Below are positions 1 through 12,300 of a stretch of 64,000 bases of DNA, in pieces. This DNA comes from Cyanophora paradoxa. Taxonomy: Eukaryota > Glaucocystophyceae > Cyanophorales > Cyanophoraceae. The first letter of the stretch is position 1. Every line of letters begins with the position of its first letter. Made by a program: the position numbers and the translations under genes. The stretch is from assembly GCA_004431415.1 (NCBI GenBank), contig QPMI01000439.1:124001-188000 (forward strand), read 5' to 3'. The notes below the pieces were generated by a model that did not search any database, was not told the origin of the DNA, and saw only the letters and a list, made by a program, of their open reading frames with translations.

Positions 1-1001
1 AAGGGTGCGGGGCCGGAGCGCCGGCGCCGGGGCTCCCAGCGCGGGCTCCAGCTCGGAGGAGCACGGCTGGACGGCGTCTCCGTCGCCGTCGGCCGCGGCC
101 GGAGGGTGATCATGAGTGCTTGGGGCCGGCGGCCGCGGGACGGGCTCGGGGGAGACGAAGTCACGAGGGGTACCGCCGTTGACGTTAACGTTGGAGGGGT
201 CGGGGAATTCGAAGGCGCAAGGGCTCAGCACGTTTACTTGGGAGCGGGAGAGCGCGTTGACCAGCGCGGGCTCCGAAGCATTGCGGCGTATGCCTGCAGA
301 GGCTCATGATTAGCACTCTGAAAAGAAGCCCGATCGTGATTTGCATCGATGAAAACATTGTAAAGAGATGCTCTAGATATATTTATATCGATTGTCTGAG
401 AACCGAACTTCGCGTAATTATAATGTGTAATTATAAGGGGGTACTGTGTAAGGGAAATGTGTCGGGTGCTGTAACGTGTGTAACGGTAGTTCTTTTTTTT
501 GGGGGGGGGGCGGGCGGGCAGGGGGATGGGCGGGCGGGGTGGGGGAGGGGATGGGGGGGGGGGGGGGGGGGGCGGGACAGGGAGGAGGGGGAGGAGGAGG
601 AGGGGGGGGGGGGGACGGTCACCGCGGAAGTAGGGGGCCGGGGAGCAGGCGGCGACGAGGCGCGCGACGGACTCCGGGAGGTCCTTTTCGCTCGAAGCCG
701 CCTCGGGGCCGGCCAGGTAGAGGCCTAGGGCCCGCCTCGCCGCCGCCCTGGGCGCCGGCACGAAACCGAAATCCCGGGGGGACGCGGCCGCGGCCGGCTG
801 CAGCCTGGCGAGACCGCCGGCTCCAAAGTTGCCGGCGGCGGCGCCGGCGGGTCGCCACGAACTCACAGCTGCAGGGCGAGCGGCGTGGAGGCTTGGGAGC
901 ATTTGGGAGGTCGACGGGCCGCCCCCGATCGCGGCGTCGCGGCGAATCGGTCCTAGGGCGTGATCGTGATCGTAAGTGGCCGCGCATGCTGTATTATACA
1001 T
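1..1001 (-). CDS. Unidentified host protein, 5' part of a gene running off the left edge
   Basis: I read two exons on the minus strand. Exon 1 runs from an ATG at 1001 down to 623 and ends in phase 1 at a GTGACC donor. Exon 2 begins at 293 after a CTGCAG acceptor and stays open to the window edge. The phases agree (G|GC), and the joined frame has no stop. The product is rich in Ala, Pro and Arg, with a leader containing DHDHALG and a later segment SEPALVNALSRSQVNVLSP. The intron (294-622) carries long poly-C runs on the sense strand, like other introns here. I recognise no domain. The start is the first ATG of the frame and could be wrong; the gene continues left of the window. Confidence 0.5.
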
Positions 1002-4000
1002 CTATATATAAATCTCGATGTGCATATACGCGTGGGAGGCCTAGGCGGATCGTCGGATCGATATCCCGGCGCGGGCCGCGCGGGGGCCGCGGGCCGCGGC
1101 CGGGGGCCGCGGCTGCCGCAGTGTGCGGTTACTTACCGGAGAGCACTTCCATCGCAAGCTTACGTCGACGTCGCGTTCACTCTCCGAAGACGACTCGACG
1201 CCGACTCACCCTAGGCCTCCGGTCCGGACCAGGCTCCGGTCCGGACTCCGGACTCAGTGACTAGCTTAGAAGTACTCAGGACTCCAAAGCTCGCCCGTAC
1301 GACTCGGCGAATTTCAGACCTTGCTTGAACAGTAAACTGAGCAGCGCACGCGCAAGCTTTGCAAGCGCGCGCTGCTGAGGGCTGAAGGCCCGGCCGTCGG
1401 GCTGAAGGGCGACTTCACGAACGCTCCGGTCCGCGACGTCAATCGGTCGGCCAGATGCTACACAGCCTACACTAGTATACGTACGTAATTTATAAACGTA
1501 TACTGTGATCATGCATATGATTGACATGCACACTACAATTTCGCAGCAGCATGCAGCCGCTGAACTGCCGCGCTGAACTCCGGGAGATCTAGAGTCGACT
1601 ATGCCGGCACGGTAGTACTACGGTAGCGGACCACTAGCGGCCGGCTGCGGTCCTCGAGTCGCGATCGATCGCGAGGACCTCGAGCTCGCCGAGTCGACTC
1701 CGAGGCTCCCGGTTCAGAGTCTTGGACTGGAGAGTCAGCTGCAGTGGAGACTGGAGACTGGAGTCACTGGACCAGTGGACCCGGACTCCCGGAGACTCCC
1801 GGGCCCGGCCGGAGGCCCGGAGACTGGGCCGGAGGCCCGGAGGGCCGGAGACTGGGTCGGAGTCCTCGCGCGCGGACTCGCGATCGCGATTCCGAAGTTC
1901 GGCGATCGTATTTCGCGCCTCCGACTCTCAGGCTCCGAGCCTCGGAGTCCGACTCTCAGTACACATGTACACTGTGATCCGATGATCATGACTCATGAGT
2001 CATGACAAACATTGACAATACGTACGTATACGTACCGTAACTAGTAAGTTCCGTAACCTGGCCTAGGCCCAATGCAGAGCGCAGGCAACTTAAGCTTGCA
2101 ATATTAATCGCAAGTATCTGACTCAACGGTTCACACTACTTGACCCTTCAGCGGGCCGGGGCCGCGCGCCGGCCGGCCGCGATTCCCGCGAACTTCGGAA
2201 GCCACTTCGAATTCAAGCCAGTTCATGATCAAGCCACTGGCCCACAGTGGGCCCCTGTGACTGGGGTGACTACCGGTAGGCGACGTGCCACGGTTCGTCG
2301 GTTCCACGTGCACGTGCACGGTGTTTTGAATTTGGGCCGGCGGCCTTTCAGGACAAAAGGTCATGATCATCATGCAAAAAGTCCGTTCAAACGAGCCTTC
2401 GAACACAGCTCGTTTTTTTTACCGGTCGACCCAACACGGCCAAATATCCGGTTTCGTTAAATTCCCCTCGGGTTTTCGGAATTCCCCGGCTTTAGCTAGT
2501 GCAATCTACCCGGTAGCATGCCGGCTACAAGCTGTTGCGAGGAGACTAGCCGTTTTGCGGCGGGTGAAAAGTTATCGCGATCGCCGGCTACCCTTGCCCA
2601 TATCCGGGCCGTGTTGGGTCGATTAGGAAAAAAAACGAGCTGTGGAATATTTTTTCAAGGCTTTTTTTGAACTCGCCTTTTCGGAGAGAAAAACAAACAA
2701 GTTTTCCCGAGTCCGGCCGGCGCCGCCGCGCCGGGCCGCCGCCGGCCCGCCGGCCCAAAGATCCGGGTCCCGTGCAAGCCTCGCGCGCGAATCAGAGTGC
2801 TAGTAGCCGCTAATAGCGATCGATAGCTATAGATCGATCATCGAGGCCCAGCTGCGGGGGTACGCGTCATGATCAGAGAGAAAGGGAGGGACTCTCCGGG
2901 AGGGGGGAAGAGAGGAGCGAGTCGGAGCAAAGCCGCAGGGGGCTATATATAGCTCGGGTCGGGATTCAGGATTCGGGATTCGGCCCATTCGGGAGTCGGG
3001 ACGTCGACTCGGGGCGTACTAGTCGCCGAGTCGGGGGCCTCGGGACTCGGGAGTCGGGAGTTGGACTCCGGAATCTGGTACCCCGGTATCCGGAAATTGG
3101 TCCGGAAACTGATTCCGGCCTGGGAATGGCACGAACTGGCCCACGCGCGCGCCGGGCCGCCGATCATGATCATCGGATCATCCGGGATCACGATTCACGA
3201 GCCGCCGCGCCGGGGCCAGGGGCGGCGGGGCCCCCGCGGCCGGGGCCCGGACTCCGGATCCGGATCCCCGTCGAGTACCCGTCGACTCGGCGACTCCGAT
3301 CCCCGGCCCGAGCCGGGCCCCAGGCGCCCAGCCCCAGGGCCTCAGCTTTGTTTGGAGTCCGGAGTTTGGACCCGCGGCGGGATCCGGATTTTTCAACTTG
3401 GCATATGCATGCGCAACGTTAACGTTTGTAACCCGCGGCCGATCACTGAGTCATGATCATTAAATTAAAGATCAGCCTAGCTGTCATTATCGATATCGTG
3501 TACGCAGTGCAATTTGCAAGATTGCAACCCCCTTCCTGCTACGTGCGAGTGGAGGGACTGCCAGGCTGGACCAATCCGAGCATATATATGATCTAAATCT
3601 TATCCGCAGCTGTTCGATCTTGTAGCTTGCTGTGCTTGCGACTCTCTAGGTTGCGACTCGCGAGTCAAGTTGCGACGATCTACAATTCCAGATCGATATC
3701 CTACCGTACTACATCGCTGAAGCCACTCAGGGACTTCGCTCTTGATTAAAGCTGGCGCACAAAAGCCGTATTAAATAAAATCACGATTAATCGTCAGATA
3801 ATCAAGATATCGATCAGATTGATTCCGAAGTTCACGGTCTGACTCTCTCGGACCCCGGATCGATGAGTTGCCAGCACCCGGTACCCGGACCAGCTTATGC
3901 AGTCTTTGATCATCTTAATTATATAGAATTTGGAGACAAGCTAGCCCATTTTTGAAAAAGCACTCGGATTTGATTCGAATACACATTTCAGTCACCTATA

Positions 4001-4580
4001 GAAGTCATTGACGGGCTGACTCGTGCCGGCAGTAAAACATGAAGCTTCAGGACTCTGGGCAATCACATTACAGAAATCGAATCAATACCGGGACTTGAAG
4101 CCTCCCAAATTCAGAGCCCCAAGTAAAGCCGAAGCAATGACATACATGCTGCTCTGCAACTTGGCATAGTCCCTTCAAATTCGGGGCCGGGGGATGCAAC
4201 AACGGATCTAGAACGAACGCTCTGCACACTGACTGCAAAACATCGGCTGGCCCGGGACGGGCAGATGCAGCTACAAGAACCTGTCTACCAGAAAACAACT
4301 GCGTCGACGTCACTGAGTACTAGTCGCTAGTCGCTTGATAATTGTACAATAAGTTTAATGGAGCCCGACGGGCTTCACACAAGAATTCAAAAGGCTGCTG
4401 CTGTTAGAAGTGGGAAACAACGAACTCTACATGGGGCAACGCGTACCCTGGGGCCCCGCGCGCGCCGTCGTGCCTCACACTAACTGCCCTTCACTGCTCG
4501 GGGCCAGCGGCGGCGCGGGGCGGGGTCGACATCTGGGGCCCTGCCCTGCCCCGCCCTTCGACCCGGGCGCCCTCGGGGCC
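1002..4580. other. Gene-free palindrome-rich region
   Basis: I see no convincing gene in this 3.6-kb stretch. It is dense in short palindromes (a perfect 16-bp one at 1659-1674, and many TGATCATGATCA-type sites). From 1,200 to 3,400 it is dominated by GACTC/GAGTC words and by tandem GC-rich units, for example 1805-1860. It contains the inverted-repeat element at 2385-2672. The part from 3,450 to 4,400 is less GC-rich and featureless. A minus-strand frame at 4068-4313 shows no family resemblance. Confidence 0.6.
2385..2672. mobile_element. MITE-like element with long imperfect terminal inverted repeats
   Basis: The two ends of this roughly 288-bp segment are inverted copies of each other over about 60 bp. 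Both arms read, from outside inward, GTTCAAA..AGCCTT, then CACAGCTCG with a T8 run, then TCGACCCAACACGGCC, then a GGATAT-type core. There is no internal ORF of note. I see no clear target-site duplication. The structure fits a non-autonomous DNA transposon, or a foldback hairpin element. It sits in the gene-free region. Confidence 0.6.
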
Positions 4581-4640
4581 TCACTGCTGCCCCTGGACCT
4601 TGGAGAGGTTCAGCCCCGGCACTCCGGCCCTGAGGGTAGA

Positions 4641-4673
<33 letters not shown>

Positions 4674-6267
4674 AGGTCAGTCGGGCTGGGGGTACGACGT
4701 CGAATTGCGGTTCGATTCGGGTGCGGGGTAGGGCGGCCGCACCGGCCCGCCCCGGCGGAGCTGCCGGAGCTGGAGCGCGGGGTCGTGTTGCCCACGCCGC
4801 CCGCCCCGGGGGGAACCGGCGTGCCGGCGCCGTGCGTGTGCACGCCTGAGCGACAGCGTGTGAGACGCCGCGGAGGGTTGGGGTTGGGGGTTGGGGGTTG
4901 GGGGGGGGGGGGGGAGGGGGGCGCAAAAAGATGGAACAAGGAGGAGGAAGGAGCCCATGCGATTCATCTCTCTCCCATATAACATATGAAGACCGAGAAT
5001 CCGGCGAGAGGGACGGCTAATATATAAGAAGCGGACGCTTTTTCACTTCAGGCCTCTAGTAGATCGGTCTCTCTCTCATACAATTCCGGTCGGGGCGGGC
5101 GGGCACTGGTGAAGTGGGCATGGCAGGTGCAGGAGCAGGTCTTAGATAAGTCTTATATAGTCTTTAAAGACCTCTTAAAAGCCTTTACAGTCTTTAGAGG
5201 CCTTGTAAAGGCAACATCCAAGAGGCGGCAATTCGACTCTAGCTCTCTTGCTCTGGATCTCTCTCGCACCGGTGAAGTGGGCGTGGCAGGTGCAGGAGCA
5301 GGGGACGACGACGGAGACGGGGAAGGAGAGGGGCCCGAAGCCAGTCTTCGACACCGCCTGCGCCCCCGCCAAGGGAGAAAGAGAGGCCGAGTCAGCCGGC
5401 GCCAAGAGAAGGTCCGTCCGGGCAGGCGGGCGGAGCGCCGGGCACCGGGCGCGAGCGCTATTTGCCACGAGTATTACTGGCTCTAGATCTGGCTTTGCTT
5501 CCCAACTACGCTCATCGCGCTGCCCCGGCACGGCCTCGCGCTCCACTAGCGCCCCGGCCTTGAAGGCCTATCTACCTGTCTAAGCCCTGTCTAAGCCCTG
5601 TCTAAGCTCTCGTCCTATCCGTCCAAGTCCTTCTGAGCCCGCTCTCCGCTCTCCGCTCGCCACACGCGCACCTGGACGGCGATGGCGTAGGGGACGCCGG
5701 TCTGGAGGGCGCTCGTCTTGAAGCGGACGGGGCCCTCGTCCCCCGTCGGCAGGCACTCCCCGACCTGAAGTGAGAAGGCTGTGAGTAGGGGAAGGGCAGG
5801 GCCTCTTGAGCGATCGAAGAGCGGGGCGCTTGCAGCGGACCTTGCGCCCGTTCGCGTGCACCACGTACTGCACAAAGGTGACGATCAGACCGGCATCTCG
5901 GAAGAGGGGTGGGTGCAGGAGCGGCGGGGCGGGGCGGGGCGGGGCGAGGGCGGGGCGGGGCGGGCGGACGGACGGAGGTGATGGCCTCTAAGAACTCTAA
6001 GTGGAGTCTACTATTATCTATTTCTATTATCTACTCAGAACCCTAAGCATTTAGTGAGGTTCGGGGGCGGGGAGGGGCGGGGGCGGACGGAGGTTTCCCG
6101 GCGGGGAACCTAAGCTAGATCCTCCCCTAGTGCCTCAAGGCGGGGCTAGGTTCTGGGGCGGGGCGGGGCGGGGGCGGGGGCGGGCGGACGGAGGTGATGG
6201 CGGCGGCGGCGCCCTTGTTGATGTCGAAGCCCTTCGAGGGCGACCGCATCAGCTTCGCCGAGTTCTG

Positions 6268-6302
<35 letters not shown>

Positions 6303-9300
6303 CGCGTCAGCGGCGGCGGCGGCGGAGCGATTAAGGCGTTCAAGCCTAAGCTTTCTAACCCTGGCTAAGGGCGCGAAAAGAGGGCCGGGGGTGGGGGGCG
6401 GGGGCGGGGGGGGGGAAGGGGGGAGGGGGGAGGGGGGGGCGGGGCGGCGGGGCGGACCTGGCTCTCGGCGGGGGCCTCCCACTCGAGGGTGACGCCGGCC
6501 GACGTGAGCTCCGCGACGCGCAGGTCGACGGGCGCCCCGGGGATCCCCGACGGGATCTGACAAAGAGGAGAGAGAGAGAGGGAGAAGGTTAAAGGAAATC
6601 GAGGACGTGGATCGAATTGTAATTTGATCGCACCTTGACGAAGACGGGGGAGGTGGCCTGGCCGGGCCCCATGTCGTTCACCGACTGCACCGTGAACGCG
6701 TACGCCTGCGGCGAAAAAGCAAACGGAGCAGAGCTGAGCTAAGAGCGGCGGGGGGGGGGGGGGGGGGGGGGGCGGGGGGAGGAGGGGGGGGGGAAGCGCA
6801 CGCTGCCGGCGTCGAGGCCGGTCGCGCGGTAGCGGTACGCGGGGCCGCCGTCCTCGTACAGCACCTCGCCGACCTGGGGGGGGAAGAAGTCAGCTCAGGT
6901 GAGGCCCGGGGGCGCCTTGTAAATTAAACTGAGATGGCTTCGATGCTGCAAACTCGAGCAAGCTTCGAAGCCTAAACTCGTTGTTCCTATCTCTCCTATC
7001 CTAAACTTGATAGATAAGAGCAGAGCACAATCTCTTATATATAATTATATACTGATCGGGATATTCTATAATCAAAGCGCGCCTTCTTGCCGTTGGCGAG
7101 GACGTCGTAGTGGGTCGGGGCGGGGGCGTCCTCCTCGATGGGGGCGCGCCACTCCAGGTCCGCCGACCAGCACGTCACGTCCACAAGCTGAGGGGAGGAA
7201 GGGCGCGGGGGCGTCAGCGCTAGATCAGCTCAAGCTCAAAAACGGTGTAGAAGATAAGCTATAGGGGGACGGGGCGGGGCGGGGCGGGCACGGGCGAAGC
7301 ATGAAAAGTGTAAAGCTAGACAAGAACTCCGAGTAGACGGGCGAGTCTTAAGCTCTATGAGCGTCTGAGCGTCCGAGGCGGGATGGGATGGCGGACCTTG
7401 AGGTCGAGGGGCTGGCCGGGGAGGCCCGTCGGGATGACGACGCACGCCGGCAGCGAGTGCGGCCCGGGGCCGCCCCGCCCCACCGCCTGCGCCCGCGCCC
7501 CGCGAGGGAGGGCGTCAGGGCGGGGGCGCGAGGGCGGGGCGTAATCGTGTGGACGATCTCAAGATCTTAGGATATCCTAAGAATAAGATTACTATAATCT
7601 CTTAAGAACGCGATGGGGCGGGCGGGCCTGGACGGTGAAGCTGTGGGGCAGGCCGCTCTCGAGGCCGTCCGCGATGAACTGGATCTTGGCCGTGCTCCCC
7701 GGCGCCGTCGGCACCTGACGGATCACAGCGGGGTGAGGTGAGGTGAGGCGTGGTGCGAGAGAAGGATCTAGAGAGATAATAAGATATTGATCAGTTAGCA
7801 AGCAAGCTTAGATAGATGGCGAGGCGATGAGCGAGGCGAGGCGAGGCGAGGTGCGAAACAAGGAGAGAGAGAGAGAGAGAGAGAAAGATGTTGAGATATT
7901 GATTAGCAAGCAAGCAAGCTTAGGCAAGCTTAAAAGAAAGCAAGAAGGGAGGAAGGAGGGGAAGGGGGCGGCGGCACCTCGCCGACGGGCTTGCCGTTGG
8001 CGTGGACGATGTAGGAGAGGACGGGCGTGTCGAGGGCGCCGTCGCCGGCCGCCGGCGGCAACCACTCGAGCGTCGCCTCGCCTGCCGCGGGGGGGCGGCT
8101 CCAAGGTCAGGGGGTTCTACCCATAAAGACGCGGGCGGCGCCTCCAAAGAAACCTATACGGGTTCTAGCAGGCAGCTCCAAGGTCAGGCAGGGGGCGGGC
8201 GGGCGGGCGGCGGAGGGCGGGGCCGGGCGGCAGCGGGGAAGGGAAGAAACAAGGAAAACGTACAGCTCGCAGCAGAACCTACGCAAGCTATAGAAAGAAG
8301 CCGCCTGCTAATTATATACATATGTTCTTTAGGTATAGGCGGCTTCTAGGTTTCTAAGCTCCCGGTTCGCCTACCGCCGGCAGCTCCAAGGTCAGGCAGG
8401 GAGCGGGCGGCGGGTTTCTTTGGAGGCGGCGTGCTTCTAGTAAACGTTAAAAGTTTCTTTGGAGGCTTCTTTGAGGCGGCTCGCTTCTAGGAGAAAGGTG
8501 GCCTTGTTGCTAGAGGCTAGTAGGTTTCTTCTAGAGGCGTTGCACAACGCTGCAATGGGGGGCCCCCCTAGAGGGGCGGGCGGCGGAGGGCGGGGCCGGG
8601 CGGTAGCGGGAAAGGGAAGAAACAACTTAAAAGAAATACTGCCACGGCTTAGCTAGGGCGGCGGAGGGCGGGGCGGTGGCAGAAGCAGGGATCTAGCCCC
8701 CTTAAAGGATGGCCAGCGCTGCGCGCTGGCCGCGGGATCTAGCCGCCTCCAAAGAATCCTACACTGGCTCTAGCCTCCAAGCGCAATGCGGCACGCACCG
8801 GGGGCGACGTGGGGGGCGCGGAGGGCGGCGGGGGCCCCGGGGATCTAGCCGGCTACAGGAAACCTAGAAACCTAGAAGCCGCCTATACCCTCTGCAAAGA
8901 AACAAGCCTATACCTAGAATCAGATCTATGGAAACAAGCCGTCTGCAAAGCAGAACCCTATCTGGCGTCCCGTCCTGATTAAATGTTCTCTTCGCAGCGC
9001 ACGCACCGGGGGCGACGTGGACGGCGTGGAGGGCGGTGGGCGCCCCGGGGATGTCCGCGGGGGTCGTGATGCACGCCGGCGTCGAGAGGGGGCCGGCCCC
9101 CTCCTTCCCCACCGCCCGCACCTGCACGCGAGCGAGCGAGCAAGCGAGCAAGTCAGAAGTTAGAGGCGTGGCGCTAGTTTGAGGGGGGCCGCCCGCGCCT
9201 GGATGAAGTAGGGCTTGCCGCCCTCCAGGCCCCCGGCCGTGTGCTCCAGGCGGCGGCCGGGCGCGCCGGCCGGCACCTCGCCCACCTTCTCCCCGTTGAC

Positions 9301-12300
9301 GAGCACTGCGCGAAGACAGACGGACGTCAGCTCAGCAGGCGAGGCTCGTCTTATCATGTTTAGAATCTAGGATTGAAGTCTTATATATCTTAATGTATCA
9401 AGGGTCTAATGGCTGAGCGGACCGTCGTAGTGGTCAACGTCGGCGCCGTCGCCGGCGTGCGAGGGCTTCGGGGCCTCCCACGAGACGGTCGCCGAGCTGG
9501 GCGTCACCTCCTCCACCCGCAGGCCCTGCAGCCGCCGGGGCGGGAGGAGAGAGTTTCAGCATCCGACTAGCGTGCAGGCGGGCGCCGGGGCGCGGGGGCG
9601 GGTGGGCGGCAGAGTTTTACTGTGTGCGCCTAGCGAAGAGGAGGACGGGGGGGGGGGGGGGGGGAGCTTTGTTTCAGCGTCTTCTTTGCTTTGCTTTGCG
9701 CGTCCATAGTCCATAGACGCGCGTCCTAGCGTTTGGCGTAGTTTGGCGTCCATAGTTTAGTAGTTTAGTAGTTTTAAGTTTAGTTTAGTTTAGTAGTAGT
9801 AGTAATGTGTGCATCTTTCGTAGTTTAGTTTGTATGTAGTTTGGAGTCCCTCGCACCTTGGGGGCCCCCGGCACGGAGGGCGGCGTGCTGACGGCGACGG
9901 GCGTCGACAGCGGGCCGGCCCCCTGCTTCGTCACCGCCTGCGGGGACGGGTCAGGAGGCAGGCTCAGGCGACGAGGACGAGGGAGGGGAAGGCTCAGGTG
10001 AGGATGACGGGGGCGCCGGCACGCTTAGGAAGGGGGTACGGTGCTTAGAAAGAAAGGGGGGTACGCCGCGCACGCGGACGGCGAAGGCGTAGAGCTTGGC
10101 GGGCTCGAGGCCGCCGGCGCGGTAGCGGACGGGGCCCGTCCCCGCGGGGCCCGGCACCGTCGCCACCTTCTTCTCGCCCTGCGCGCGATACAGAGAGGGA
10201 GGAGCGCGTAAGACGAAGGACGAGGAAGAGGAGGAAGGCGTCGACCCCACAACAGCAACAACATGTACTATACTATACTATACATACATACAGGCGGACC
10301 TGGACGAGCTCGTAGGAGAGGACGGGGGGGCAGGCGGCCGCCTGGTCCGGCTCGTTGGCCGCCCCCGGCGCCGCCCACTCCAGCATCGCAGACCTGCGGC
10401 GGGGGGGCGGGGGCGGGGGCGCCTCAGGCGGACGCCTTAGGTGGTCGGGTTGGGGATGGTGGCGCACGTGGGGGTGACGTCCGTCGCCCGCAGGCCCGTC
10501 GGCGCCGCCGGCCGCATCCGCTGCGCGGGCGCGCCGTCAGACAGACAGAGAGGGCTCGGAAAGCGTTAAGAGAACTAAGGAAAGCTGAGAAAGCGTGAAG
10601 TAGAACGTGGAGGTCAAGAACTTCGAAGGATCGAGGCGATCTCGGCGCGGAGCTAATCTAAGAATCTAATCTAAGAATCTAATCTCGGGGGGCGGACGGA
10701 CCGAGGCGATCTCGGCGCGGAGCTGGTCGACGAGGTCGCGGAGCTCGGCGAGCTCGCGCTCCTTCTCCGCCAGCACCTCCCGCAGCGACGCGATCGTCGC
10801 GTCGTCCGCGTCCGACTGCGCGTGGTTAGGACTAAGCGGCTGAGCGGGGTGGGCGCGAGCCTAGACCGAAGCCCAGTTTGGGCGTTCTAGGCGAGCGCTC
10901 TAGAGCCGGGCCGAGAAGCAGCGGGGGCAACGGAGACGCCGTCCGGTCAGGGCGGGGCGGAGCGGAGCGACCGTCGCAGAGCCCGGGGGGAGGCGGGTCC
11001 GAAGGGGAGGGGAGGGGAGGCGAGCTCTAAGCCCAGCCCTAGACTCGAGGACTCTAGGCCTGGCGCCTCTACGCCTCAGCTCCGTCAGCGGACCTTGATG
11101 CGGAGGCGGGCGACCTCTAAGCCTCTTACGCGGAGGGCCCGCGTCTATGGGGTATCTGTAAGAAGGACGGGAGGGGCTCTCTTGAGCCTTCATCCGGGAC
11201 CGCTCCGGGGCCGGGCCGCGGGCCAGGCTCTCTAAGCTGCTCGCCTGGCGCCTCTGACCTTGATGCTCTAGATCTAGGGCCGGACCTCGAGAGGGGCGGG
11301 AACCCAGGCCTCTAAGAAGACTACTAGAACCAGGCCTCTAAGAAGACTACTAATCTAAGCTCGGCCCTAGACTCTAAGCCTCTAAGCCTCAGCCTGGGCG
11401 GACCTTGATGCGGAGGCGGGCGACCTCGGCCTCGAGCTCGGCGATGCGGTCGCAGAGCTCCCGCAGCACCAGCAGCAGCGCCACCACCACCTAAGGGGGA
11501 AGGGGGCCGCAGGTCAGCGGAGGGGCGGGGGAGCCGGGCTCCTACAGGCGCGAACGCGGGCGCATCGTAGTCTTCAAGCTTCTAATTTTCTAGAGGCCTC
11601 TCCACTGAGCCGGCGACCATCTTCTAGCTTCTAAGCGGGGGGCGCTCCAATCTTTATCTATTATCTTCTATCATAAGGAAAGGCTCGAAACTAAACGACA
11701 GCCTCCTTGAGTCTTCACTGACCTACACGCTTAGCTTCAAGCTTCTAAAGGCCTCTCCACCGACCTCCTTGCCGGCGACTAATCTTCAATCTAATCCTCA
11801 AGCGCTCTAATCATTAAATCTTAAAGAGCTCAAGATTGAATCTTTGTCTAGTATCTTCTAATGTAAGAAAAGGCTCTTGGGCCTTGACTGACCTCCTTGC
11901 CGGCGACCATCTTAAAGGGCTCGAAACTTATAAGGAAAAGGCTCGAAACTAAACGACAGCTAATCTTTGTCTATTATCTTCTATCATAAGAAAAGGCTCG
12001 AAACTAAACCTTCAAGCTCGTTTGGATTCTAGATCTTGACTGACCTCCTTGCCAGCGACCATCTTCTCGAGCATCTTGAAGGCGCCCATCGCGCGGGCCT
12101 TCTTCGCCCGCATCCCCGCCTCCTTGCCCGAGGGCGTCCCCACGTCCAGGCCCTGCCCGAGGGGGGGAGGGAGGTCAGGTTAAAAGAGAGGGAGGAGCGA
12201 GGCTCGCGCTAGGGGGGCCTAAGGGAGGGCGGCCTGTAGGCCGCTCCTCTCTGCCCCGCTCCGCTCTGCGCGGCGCGGCGCGGCGGCGCACCTGCTCAGC

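Noticed and set aside
4410-4982. Plus-strand frame of 190 codons
   Set aside because: It overlaps the minus-strand terminal exons of the CBM20-FN3 gene, whose phases agree across two introns.
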